NCBI GenBank assembly: GCA_026826555.1
Contig: JAKSZT010054334.1
Location: forward strand, 32,597,556-32,661,555
Length of the DNA stretch: 64,000 nucleotides
From: Tolypeutes matacus
Taxonomy: Eukaryota; Chordata; Mammalia; Cingulata; Chlamyphoridae
Reading direction: 5' to 3'
Position numbers and translations under genes: made by a program. Below are positions 1-10,159 of this stretch, piece by piece; position 1 is the first letter of the stretch, and each line of letters starts with the position of its first letter. The notes beneath the pieces were generated by a model. That model had not been told where the DNA came from, ran no database searches, and saw only the letters and a list, made by a program, of their open reading frames with translations.

Positions 1-124
1 TTAGAACAGTCCTAGAGATGAGGAGGAAAGGAAAATAAAAGGACTGCTATGAAGGGCCTAAGTATAAAGTGTCTGTTTCTGACACTTTGTATGGTTTTCA
101 TTTAGTTCTGCCTGTGATCCTGCT

Positions 125-255
125 TTTGTCTACAGATAAAGAAACTGAGGCCTGAGTGGTTTACTGTATTCCCAGAGGTCCCACAGCTGGTAATTTGCAG
201 AGCGCATATTCAAACCCAAGTATGTCCAACTATAAACCCACATTCCTTTATGAAG
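125..255 (-). mobile_element. MIR SINE fragment
   Basis: Reads as the reverse complement of a MIR core. The motif ataaagaaactgaggcctga is followed by a cacagctggtaattt stretch and an AACCCA-type Pol III B-box remnant. It is old and heavily mutated, with no target duplication left. The reverse frame over it encodes nothing recognisable. Confidence 0.65.
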
Positions 256-614
256 GCAGCCCCTATTTGTATGTTGTGGCTTTAAAATCTCTAAACCATT
301 ACTATCTAAAATTAGCATAGATATTTGAGTCTTGAACCACAGTAAGAATAGAACTTGTGTGAAAGAATTTCAAACTTTCTAATCTTCCAACTCACTGTTA
401 CTTTAAATATAATCTTAAATGATTCTATCAGATACATTCTCAGAAATATAAAAAAGGGTACTCAGCTTCTTCAAATCACATTATATTGAAATGTGAAAAA
501 ATAAAAATATATTAGAGTGTTGTTTAGATAAACTTTCCTATTACTATTATTTTATTTAAAGAAATTATTGCTGGGGAAAATATAATTTCAGGTATGTTTC
601 AATAGCACATATAG
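256..614. other. unannotated AT-rich sequence
   Basis: No repeat, exon-like or regulatory structure that I recognise. AT-rich and free of long open frames. Confidence 0.5.
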
Positions 615-727
615 CGGAGCGGATGTAACTCAATGGTTGAGTGCCTGCTTCACATATATACAGTCCCGGGTTCAATCCCCGGTACCTCCTAATTGAAAAA
701 TAAATAACAATAATAATATATATATAT
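615..727 (+). mobile_element. DAS-SINE monomer (armadillo tRNA-derived SINE)
   Basis: The tRNA-like head starts near ggagcggatg. It has an A-box-like gtaactcaatgg and a B box gggttcaatccccgg, then tacctcct and an A/TA-rich tail that runs into (TA)n. Heads of this type derive from tRNA-Ala in armadillos. A clear target duplication is not visible. It is a retroposon, not a working tRNA gene: there is no paired acceptor stem and the A-tail follows directly. Confidence 0.9.
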
Positions 728-1495
728 GAGAGAGATATTCCTAAACCCTAATAAACGAATGTCCCTTTTAAAATTGCTTTCTCTTTGTTCATAAAAGGAA
801 GTTTGCCAAGTTTGAAATGGTAACTCTGTCATCTTATTTTGCACCCCTTGACAGAAATGGCTGGTGTGGGTGCGGCTGATGGGTTAAGTCTGGGAGGCAA
901 TCACTCTTGCCAGATTGCTCTTTTTCTCTGAAGGAAGGCAGAAAAAGCTGCTGATTTACGGTGGATTAACCCGGACAAAACCTAAAGTGTGTGCTTAGTC
1001 TTTATCAGCTCTCCAGTCTTCAAAGTTTGTTATATTAGATGTTGCTGTTTTGATAGTGATTTATGTCTCTCATCTCTATCATGAACATTTTATACTCTCT
1101 GCATAATGCTAAATGACTATTTGTTGTTTTTTTTTTTAACTAAATTGAACATTTTCTGATATAACATAGATTTATGTTTAGCCCCTTACTCACTTGGAAA
1201 GTATCGGGTTAACTGAGTGTTGATGTATTTATTAAACTGTCCTGCCTAATTCTAGTGTGAATTTATTGCTTCTTGGATCAGTTTAAAAATAGATAGAAAT
1301 CAGATTTCATGAAACCAAAGTTTTGGATTTTATTTTTGTTGTTTAATTATGGGATTCCAAAATTACATTATAGATACACCTGATGAACTACTTTTATTTG
1401 ATAGTAGTTGTTTATTTTTCCTACTTGTAAATTGTTAAAATCTTTTTTGGTGTTAGTAATTTCTAAAATAACTCAAAATTTAAAGTATAATATTT
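728..1495. other. unique sequence with a possible conserved non-coding block (840-1015)
   Basis: Not a recognised repeat. The block at about 840-1015 is richer in G and C than its surroundings and contains a GGATTA homeodomain-type core (gtggattaacccgg). This is a weak hint of a regulatory element. A short T-run lies near 1128-1138. Confidence 0.3.
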
Positions 1496-1525
1496 CACAC
1501 AGTATACTGTGACACACAGTATACT
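1496..1525. repeat. 17-bp-period direct repeat
   Basis: The 13-mer cacacagtatact occurs at 1496-1508 and again at 1513-1525. Its core (agtatact) is palindromic. It is a short local tandem duplication. Confidence 0.8.
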
Positions 1526-2341
1526 CCAAAGTGATAGCAGGTATTCATTTGCTTTTGATTATACAACGTACTTCTCCATGTGAAATTTTCATGTAGCTCT
1601 TTTCTTACTGTATGTTCTGCCTATAATCATGTTGCAAATTTATGTACACCATTTTTATTTCTCATATATATTCTTAATAGGTGTAACTAATGAGTAAAGG
1701 TAGTCATTTCTCATGCATTTTTGATGTGTGTTGACATAGATACTCAGTGATAATGTTGAAATATTAATATTTCACTACAAGTTTCCATAACCATCACTAT
1801 TTCATTTATTAATATAGTCAGTAAGAGTACACATAATATAAAAAAAAATACTATAATGTATTTGAAAGTAACCCAATTCATCAGGATATAATCTCCTCTA
1901 GTCTCAATCAAATGCTCCAAATACTTTCCTTCCTTATTACTCTCGATGTGTTATAGCCATCATACCATAATTTTCCTTTACTTTATAGCACTTTCCTACA
2001 TACCTGAATCTCATTAAATTTATTTACTTACATGCATCAAATGAAAGTAAAAAATTGAAGCATACATTTTCATGGAGAACCTGCTACTGTAGAAAAATCT
2101 GTGATATAGGTAGAAAAGATAGCTTAGAGTGAATCTCAACAGGTTGACATTTTACCATGGCCATCTCTGATGATATTTACCCTATACTTTCACACATAGC
2201 TTGGAGTCATTATGACCCTGTTGAAAGCTGCTAAAGCATCATGCACCATGGCTTGTCCCAAAAATTAAATCCCAAATCATATGCAGTTAGTATACTAAAA
2301 ATACCAGCAAATTTTACAAATATTCCTTATTACTCTTCTGC
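1526..2341. other. unannotated AT-rich sequence
   Basis: No recognisable repeat, exon or RNA gene. Confidence 0.45.
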
Positions 2342-2352
2342 AAAATTACAGT

Positions 2353-2559
2353 GGGAAGTGGATTTAGCTCAAGTGGTTGAGTGCCTGCTTCCCATGTACA
2401 AGGTCTTGGGTTCAATTCCCACTACCTCCTGAAAATGAAACAAATGAAAAAAATCCAACTCTCGTTGGGGAGTGGATATAGCTCAGTGGTTGAGTGCCTG
2501 CTGCCCAGGTACGAGGTCCTGGGTTCAATCTCGGGTACTTCCTAAAAAATAAAAATAAA
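2353..2559 (+). mobile_element. DAS-SINE tandem dimer
   Basis: Two complete tRNA-like heads lie in the same orientation: 2353-2430, then an A-rich linker, then about 2467-2543 and an A-rich tail. Each has the gctca(a)gtggttgagtgcctg A-box region and a gggttcaat B box. An imperfect duplication of aaaattac at 2342-2349 and 2560-2567 brackets the pair, which suggests one insertion of a dimer. Open frames across it are incidental. Confidence 0.88.
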
Positions 2560-2569
2560 AAAATTACTA

Positions 2570-4455
2570 ATGTGGGGAAAAGAATTCCAAATTTTAAAAT
2601 AAAATTCTGCCACTTTTCCTTAAAATTATGATATCCACCTTAGTGTTGTTTTATCCCTACTTACGTGAAAGCAAGCCTAAAATATAAAAACTGAAGCTTT
2701 AACTTAATTTAAAAGTCATTAGATATCCCTGCCTAAAATGATCATTTTATTAAACTAGTTTTTAAAAATATTAGACTAAGGCAATAGTATTTCTTGATAA
2801 ATTTCTGGATCTTTGTTAATAATTTGAATGAAAGTCTATCCCCATTTATCTATCTATCATCTACTCATCCATCCAGATATTGGTTAGTGTTACTTTTGAC
2901 TGCAAATAGCAATAAACCTTACTATAGAGTTTAAATATGGGATTATTTTTCAAATGTAACAAGATGGCAGGGCTAATAAGTAGCGCAAGCTGGAAGAGTA
3001 ATAACAATGGGGTGGAGAATTATATTCCTCCCGTGGAAATCAGGGAGCTCTGGGAGAGTGATATCTGATGCCCTTAATATTTTGGAAAAGAAAGACTGTT
3101 GTTTATAGAAGTAATTCAGATGAATGAATTTACCCATTTTTGCAGTCTAATTTCCTAGAAGTTTTAGAAAATTTTAGCCATGTTCTCCTGTAAAATTTCT
3201 AGATGGTTTTGCTGGTTTTCATAAGCTCTTGTCCCTAGATTCATTGACTGTTTTATTTTTTTAAATAATAGGTTTGGTAATAACATTTTTTGTTTCTGAA
3301 TACCTGGATTTACCTTCATAGTGTAAATCCTTATCTCTAGTGTTTATACTCAGAAATGGTTGCTTTGTTTTGCCATGTAGAATAGAATGGTATTACTAGA
3401 ATATAGAGGTTGATATTCCATAGGCTTATTCCAGCTGAAGAAGCTTAATCTATGCTCAGTCTGTAAACTCACATTAACACTGATTAACCTCTTCCGATGT
3501 ACAAAATGGCAAAGATATATCATCAGCTATTTGCCCCCTTTTTCATGATTTCTGGAATTATATGGCTGTGAGCTACAATAGTGACAATAAATATAAAATT
3601 GAAGCTCCTATACAGATAATTGAAAATAAAATCTTTGACATAAAATTTCATGACCTTTTAGTAAAAAGTGTTTTGGTTTCCAATTCTGCATCCATTCTTC
3701 TTCTTGTTTTGTATATGTAAGCACTATCACAGTGAGACAGATCTCAAGATTGATTCTTGAAGTATCTCTTTTCTAATACAAATATAAAACTAATTTTAAA
3801 TTTCTCATTTAGAGAAACTTTTCCAATATATGGCATGACAAATGCAAGCAAGAACATTAGTTAGGAAATACAAATGCCTATTTTTCAATCAAGAGAGTAA
3901 AATATCTTCTTGTCACCTTGTATTGGGTAGATTACATTGTGGGGTTAAAATATTAATTTTTCACTGCAGCTTTTCTAAATGGCTTATTATCCAAGTAAAG
4001 TTAGTAAACCAATAGAGTAAAATTTTAAAACATTAAAATATTGAGCAAAATTAGAAATTATTCAAGAAAAATTGAGTTATTGGATTGGAAGCAAATAATC
4101 CTTTTACATACCAAAATCAGCTTTTGTTTTTTGATGTTTTTCTGTTTGTTTTGTTTTGTTTTATTTTGTTTGCTTAGTATTTTTCTTTGATAAGACTTTT
4201 AGCTTTGGCTTATGACCCAAGCTTCTAGATTGACAACTACTTTGGAACAAATGTGGGAGTTCACAGTCTTGCACATATCTGTAAAAGATGAAGATTACAC
4301 TAGTGTTCTAAAAGGAATTACATGGTAAATGACCAGTCATGAAAATGTGTAATAGATTGATCATTCTTCCCAAAAAATATCAGGAGGAATGTATAGAAAG
4401 CTTTTGAAGTAATTCAGACATGAGCAACTCTGTGCTTGGGTCAGGGCTCCATTGG
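2570..4455. other. mostly unannotated sequence
   Basis: A short tetranucleotide run (tctatctatcatc...) lies at about 2845-2875. At 2880-3070 is a degenerate stretch (gactgcaaatagcaataaac) that may belong to the same old interspersed family as 51,450-51,900. A TTTTG-type low-complexity run sits near 4127-4175. I see nothing else. Confidence 0.4.
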
Positions 4456-5030
4456 TGCCTTTTGAACAATCATCAATAAAAGTAACCCTAAGCATTGCAT
4501 TAAAACTGCATACACATACTTGTACACCAGTATTAATTATGGCATTATTCACAATAGCCAAAATGTGGAAAACCCAAGTGCCTATTGACAGACGAAAGGA
4601 TAAACCAAATGTGCTATATACATACAGTGGCATATTATTCAGCCATAGAAGAAATGGCGGTCTGATACATGCTACAAAGTGGATGGGTGAATTTTGCAAA
4701 CATGCTAAGTGACAGAAACCAGACACAAAAGGATGAATGTCATATGATTCCACTTTTATGAAATATCTAGAATATGCAAATTCATAGAGACAGTGGATTG
4801 GAGATTACCAGGGGCTGGAGGTGTAGGGAGCATAGGAAGTTACTGCCTAGTGGGTACAGAGTTTCTGTTTTGGGTGATGAAAAAGTTTTGGCAATGGATG
4901 GTGGTGATAGTAGCACAACATTGTAAATGTCATTAAAACCACTAAATTGTGTATGTGAAGTGGTTAAAATGGCAAATACAAATTCCTAAAAATGGTGCTG
5001 TATAATTATCAATTTATTTTTATTTATGTG
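4456..5030 (+). mobile_element. L1 3' end: ORF2 C-terminus plus 3' UTR, sense orientation
   Basis: The + strand retains the C-terminal ORF2 signature (ALFTIAKMWKTQVPIDRR, then a YTYSGILFS-like block and a degenerate KRMN-type end). An L1M-type 3' UTR follows, with accaggggctgg, gggtacagagtttctgtttt and a final ggttaaaatggcaaat. It is 5'-truncated and frameshifted, so inactive. This is the only L1 piece in the window on the + strand and looks old. Confidence 0.85.
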
Positions 5031-5299
5031 ACAATGATCTTTGATATAGCAATGAACAAGATATTTCACAAATGAGGAAAATAAGACTCAGGAAAGTTTC
5101 TGAACAGGAGACAGTACAGAGCTAGTTGATTGGTGAGAAGGACCCATAAGCCCAGATGTGGCACATTAATAGAATCTTACACAGTGAAGGAGGAGGAAAC
5201 CTAAGATTTTGAAGAAACAACTGAAGAAATTGACTATAAAAGAGATGAGAAAAACAAAATGATAACCATTGTAGTGATGGTAATTTGTATAGGCCAGAG

Positions 5300-5492
5300 C
5301 AGGGGTTCTTAACCTTTTTTGTTCCACAGACCCCTTGGCCAGTCAGGTGAAAACCACAGACCTCTTACTAAGTCCACACTATACTGTGTATTATTTAATA
5401 AATATATCATGCCTGCACCAACACTTCCCAACAAGAATAGTGTTTTTTTGAATTTCAATTCAAGCTCACAGACTCCTTGTTAAGAACCCCTG
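5300..5492. mobile_element. short non-autonomous hAT-type DNA transposon, both ends present
   Basis: It opens with caggggttcttaacc and closes with the complementary gttaagaacccctg, giving a terminal inverted repeat of about 15 bp. The flanking 8-mers ggccagag (5292-5299) and gtctagaa (5493-5500) match at 5 of 8 bases, consistent with a decayed hAT 8-bp target duplication. The interior matches parts of the longer element at 30,268, so this is an internally deleted relative. No transposase is encoded. Confidence 0.75.
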
Positions 5493-5500
5493 GTCTAGAA

Positions 5501-6842
5501 ATATACCTACTTTGAAGAGATAGCCTGAGACAGATCCACACAATTGTGTTTGAAAACACTTGAATTATAACATGTTTTTTTGTGTATATACATAAAATGA
5601 ACTTGTTACCTGATAATCATCTGGATAAATCATTGTAGGTAGGAAGTATGGGTTTTATCCATTCAACATATTATTAAAGGCCCAATATATGCCAGAGCCA
5701 TTTTTCTCTCTCCTCTCGTTTAATTTTAATTGTAGGTGCAACATCTTTATCTTCTTATTCACGTGAACTTTGAAATTTTCTTTTATTCCTTTGATCTTTT
5801 AACTTCAAAAATGAATACATATTTGTAAACTCTGAATTCAGAGTGTAGGTTGGCTCTTGGCGCATTATGATGAGAAAAAAAAGGAGCTTTACTACTAGTA
5901 ATAGCCCTTTCATTTGCTATCTCCATAATATTTTATAGTTCTCTAACCTTCCTATGGCTTATCATTTAGAGATATGAGAGTCTCTTAAATGTTTTCCATT
6001 TGCTGTGCTTGTAAAGCACTCAGGTACTACAGAGTTACTTCTTTATATTGTATAGAACTGAGATCATAAAATCAAAATTGAAGATAAACTTTACTGATTC
6101 ATCCAAAGACTCCTATTAGATCACTTTGCCTGAATGCATTGTTCAACATAATGAAATGACAAGTACCAGAAAGTAATATCTTCATTCTTATACTTCATTA
6201 ATTAAATGCTTGTTGATCATTTACTATATGCAAGACACTTTCTGGAGGAGACAAGTAGAAAATGTTGCCTTTAAAATGATGAGTGATTTTATTTTCCAAC
6301 CTCTATGGTATCTAGGGCATTTGTATTCAAAGAAATTTCTGGTGATTTAAAATTTTTTTCGTACTTTACAGTGATTTTGTCATTTTTCACAGAAGCTCAC
6401 ATTTACTGAGCATCCTATATATGACAAAAAATCACAAGTCGTGTGCAAGGTTTGCATTAGTTTAGTACAACCATCTTTATCACAAGAAAATAATGATTCG
6501 GCCCTGCCTCATATGTCTTCAGTATTTGGCAAGGGAAAAAAAAAAGCATGATGACGCTTTCTTTTTAACAAGTTTCATGCTTGTAAGACTCATATTTTGT
6601 CACTTTTGAAACCAGTTATAAACAAATAGAGCAGACATTAGTAACCTGGCCCTGAGTACAAAGATGCACATCGTAATCATTGCTTTTTGTAGGACTAGGG
6701 TCAGGCATCCCGAGCGGTGCAATGCATGGAGTTAATAAGCAGTCTAATAAAGTTTGCTGATATACTGGTGTCTTACTTTTGTGGGCTAGTTAAAAAGAAG
6801 GTAGACTCTGCATAGGAACAGGCTAATCTAAACATTCCGTCT
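5501..6842. other. unique sequence with faint L2/MIR remnants
   Basis: Short reverse-complement L2/MIR 3'-end-like motifs occur near 5655-5705 (atatgccagagcc), 6190-6260 (tttactatatgcaagacac) and 6385-6430 (ttactgagcatcc). The block at 6640-6910 is not repeat-like and contains the paired nuclear-receptor-type sites listed separately. Confidence 0.35.
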
Positions 6843-6855
6843 TGACCTTTGCCCT
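6843..6855 (-). promoter_or_regulatory. candidate DR1 nuclear-receptor site
   Basis: On the minus strand this reads AGGGCAAAGGTCA, two AGGTCA-like half-sites spaced by one base. This is the DR1 architecture bound by HNF4, COUP-TF and RXR heterodimers. A second DR1 lies 39 bp downstream in the opposite orientation. This is sequence match only; occupancy is unknown. Confidence 0.4.
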
Positions 6856-6894
6856 CTACTTATCCTTTAAAAAAGACTATGGAGAATAGAAAAT

Positions 6895-6907
6895 GGTGCA
6901 AAGGTCA
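6895..6907 (+). promoter_or_regulatory. candidate DR1 nuclear-receptor site (second of pair)
   Basis: Reads GGTGCAAAGGTCA on the + strand, a DR1-type match with one strong AGGTCA half-site. It is inverted relative to the site at 6843-6855. Confidence 0.38.
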
Positions 6908-7238
6908 AAATGCAACTAGGAAGGTTAAAGATTTTGAAATTACTTTATCAGGAGAAGAGGTATTTAAAGTTGTTTTCAAAGTTATCTTTAAGTATATCAA
7001 ATAGTATCAGACAATGGGTAGGATTGAACTCTATTTCAACTAGAATATATGTAGAAAGAGGACTCCACATATAAAAATTGTTTATGTTCTTTAGGAAAAT
7101 ATATTCATATTTTATAAATAACTGTGTATTTATAATTTTTAAATAGGCTATTCTAGTAAATGATGTAAAATCACGTTTTTAAAGGTGGTTTGAGATGCTG
7201 GTCTTGCTCCAACATTATGTAGAGCCTAACCTCTGAGC

Positions 7239-7297
7239 CCCTCTCTCCCTCCTCCCCTCCCCTCTCCCCTCCCCTCTCCCCTCCCTCCCTCTCTTCC
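7239..7297. repeat. CCCCT/CCCTC low-complexity repeat
   Basis: A pure C/T tract of repeated cccctcccct units. The minus strand has at least six runs of three or more G separated by one to three bases, which fits the G-quadruplex pattern. Confidence 0.9.
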
Positions 7298-7818
7298 TCA
7301 TAACCATAAAATGAGGGTTTGGGACTAAATTACCTCTCAGATCCTACTGAGGTCTATTATGTAACGAGTCAGTAATTTATCAACATACGTGAAGGACCTA
7401 AGCTGTCCTTGGTTAATTATAGCTTCTCCTACCCACATGGAATCAGTTGCCTTTTAATATGCAGTTTGAAGTTTGTGTCTTCAGTCTACTGTTATGATGC
7501 AAGGTGACTCTGTTTAAAATGGTAGCATCCACCTAAGTAGGACAGTTTGTATTTTGTGGTATCACAGTTTGATTCACATTTACATGTATATTCTTTAACA
7601 ATTACTTCAAGTTAAATACGATTTTGGAATTTAGAGTTTCAGTAATTAAACAGTTGCATAATACTTTAATGATAATAGATGAGTTTTAAGATACAAGAAA
7701 AAGTATCGAGGAATTTACATGCAAAAAATATTAATCATAAAGATAGCAGATGTTAAGGAAGGGATCCCGACCCAGGAAATTCATTCAGGGCCCCAAGTTT
7801 ATTATTCTTCTCTTGGGC
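7298..7818. other. unannotated unique sequence
   Basis: The first part (to about 7370) has MIR-like wording (ataaccataaaatgagggtt) on the + strand. The remainder shows nothing recognisable. Confidence 0.35.
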
Positions 7819-8258
7819 TGTCTTAGTCAGGGTTCTCAAGGGAAACAGATCCTACAGGAAATATCTGTAAATATTAATGCAGTTTTATAAAATTGTCTCA
7901 CAAGACCAGGAGGTACACGAGTACATATTCTATAGGGCAGATTGCAAGCCAGGAACTCTAGTGAAGGTCCTCGATGAGTTCCCTAGGAGAAGCTGGCTGG
8001 TTAAAGTTAGAGATGGGAATTCTCTCTCTGACCACCAAAATTACTTCTTCTTTTAAGGCCTTCAAATGATTAGGTGTGATGTCTTTCATTGCTGAAGGCA
8101 TTCTCCTCAGTTAATTGTAAATGTAATCAGCCATGGATGCAATCAACTCACTCATGATTTAAGTCCATAAAATGTCCTCACAATACAATTAGGCCAGTGA
8201 TTGCTTGACCAAACAACTGGATACCTTTACCTGGCCAAGTTGACATATGAGCCTAACA
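7819..8258 (-). mobile_element. MLT2-like (ERVL-type) solo LTR
   Basis: On the + strand it opens with tgtcttagtcagggttctc and ends with caagttgacatatgagccta-aca, the reverse complement of an ERVL-class LTR. The flanking 5-mers tgggc (7814-7818) and tgggt (8259-8263) match at 4 of 5. It is about 440 bp with no internal retroviral sequence beside it, so it is a solo LTR. It shares a long match with the LTR at 21,764. Confidence 0.8.
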
Positions 8259-8424
8259 TGGGTTATCAAAGAAGTCTGTCAACCATAAACTCTCAGAGTC
8301 CAGTGTCAGAAAAGTGGCCTCAACGATTCCTTTCAAAATGGTAACTACAGAATCATAGATTTTGTCAAAGTGTTTCAGAGGGTCCATTTTAATGTGGATT
8401 TTTTGTTTTTAATGCTTAGGTACA

Positions 8425-8625
8425 TGCACATTATTTTTTATTAGAGCAGTTATAGGTTTACAGAATAATCATACAGAGTACAGAATTATCATAGACCTTC
8501 CCAATCACAGTTTTCCCTCTGATTAACAATTTACATTAGCCTGTTACCTTTGTTACAGTTGATGAAACAACATGATTATTATTTTATTATTAACTATAGT
8601 CCATAGTTACATTATTCTTAATTAA
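8425..8625 (-). mobile_element. L1 3' UTR fragment
   Basis: A T-rich start followed by tattagagcagttataggtttacag and a ttgttacagttgatgaa segment, the reverse complement of the L1 3' UTR. Heavily 5'-truncated; no coding sequence. Confidence 0.7.
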
Positions 8626-8799
8626 TTTTTAAACCCAAACACAGATAAATGCATTTGCCTCCAACCAAATTGGAGCCAAAGTGTGTTAAACATATGAGTT
8701 AACTTGTACTTTCAGATTATCTTATTTGGGGGCAGATCTCACAATCCATCTCCCACCATTTTTGTCATATATTTAAAATTCTTGTAAATGGGATTCTTG

Positions 8800-8875
8800 A
8801 GATGGTGAATGCAAGAGCTTAGCACAATGCCCATAACAGAGTAAAACCTCAATAAATGCTGGCTGTTGCTGCTTC
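8800..8875 (+). mobile_element. MIR/L2 3'-end remnant
   Basis: Contains gcacaatgcccataaca...cctcaataaatgctgg, resembling the shared 3' end of MIR and L2. Confidence 0.5.
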
Positions 8876-9336
8876 CTATAGGCACTGTTTTATTATATAT
8901 CCTTGGTTAGAAAGGTTGTCACTTTGCACTAGTTCTTTTCAAGTTCATGTCTGCAGGTGTCCACTCGCATAAAACTGCACATTTGAACATATTACTAAAG
9001 CACACGTGTGTCAGATTCAATTAAATACCAGACACATGTAAGCCCAGGGGTTCAGCATGTGCCATCACCACAGCCTAACAGTCACGGGTACAATAACAAA
9101 TGAATGTTTAACATGTGTGGCTACAGTAATATAAATAACTTTGGTTCTTGTTTTATAACTTCAATAATGATAAAGAACATAAACTTTTGCTAGAAATTTT
9201 TATTAATTTACCTTTGTAACAGAAATTTCTGTTACACCATTTTTCTTTTTTTTTTAAGCTTCCGGGTCATTGTTTTATTAGTGAGGAGTGAATGGTATGC
9301 ATTGTTACATGAACAGTTTGGTGAATGTTTAAATAC
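8876..9336. other. unannotated sequence
   Basis: No recognised repeat. It includes a local inverted pair: acagaaatttctgt near 9220-9233 is a perfect 14-bp palindrome. Confidence 0.4.
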
Positions 9337-9736
9337 TGTCTTAATTTTTCAGGGCTGCTCTAACAAAGTACTCCAGACAAGTTGGCTTAAACAACGGAAA
9401 TTTATTGTCTCATTGTTCTGGAGGCTAAAAGTCCAAAGTCAAGGTGCCAGCAGGGTTATTGTTCCTCATAAAAGGGAGAATATATCCCTGTCTCCGGCTT
9501 CTGGCCGGCATAACTCAATCTCTGCCTCTGTCCCTGTCTCTCTTTCACCCGTGTCCACATTTCCTCTGCTAATTAGGATAGTGATCGTATTGGATTCTCA
9601 TATAGGTTTAATACAGTTTGGTTTCATTTTATCTAACAACATCTTCAAAGATGCGATTTACAGATAAATCCCATTCACGGCACTGAGGCTAGGGCTTGAA
9701 CATGTCTTTCTAGGGGGCACAATTCAGTCCATAACA
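9337..9736 (-). mobile_element. MLT1-type MaLR LTR
   Basis: The + strand carries the reverse complement of an MLT1 LTR: the agggctgctctaacaaagta start, ggcttaaacaac, aaatttattgtctca, and the gcacaattcagtccataaca end. At about 400 bp it is near full length for MLT1. Target duplications are not convincing (aatac/cctat), as expected for an old insertion. The open frame at 9281-9667 is an accident of this LTR. Confidence 0.88.
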
Positions 9737-10159
9737 CCTATGAATACACCCGTGTGATTTCTCACCCAGATCAATATATAGAATAGTTTGAGCACCTCAG
9801 AAGTTTCCCTTATACCCCTTCAACCCACTAATAATCTAGATTATTTTAGTACTTTTCCAACCAGTGATAATATAGATGATTTTAATGGAAGAGGATTCTG
9901 AGATTACAAGATAACCTGTTAAATACTCATCATTTCTAACTGTGAGTCTCAGTGAATCCACATTCTTTTCCACTCACTATTTGAAACAAAATACAGGTTA
10001 AACTGGATGTTGCCTTTGATGTTGCGAAAACTGTTAAATTTTAGTACTCATCAAAACACATAGCTGTATCTTCATATTTGCTTCATAATTATTAAGGATT
10101 TTCACTCATAAAATAAATTTATTATGCATAGATATTGCTTTTTCATCTTTCTTTTTTCT
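9737..10159. other. unannotated sequence
   Basis: No recognisable structure. A T-rich run at its end leads into the L1 3' end. Confidence 0.4.

Noticed and set aside
615..690. Possible tRNA gene (also at the other SINE heads)
   Set aside because: A and B boxes are present, but acceptor stems do not pair properly, A-rich tails follow and target duplications flank several copies. These are SINE heads.
7239..7297. Possible CRISPR-like or VNTR array
   Set aside because: Low-complexity C/T tract with no spacer-repeat structure. No CRISPR features occur in this mammalian sequence.
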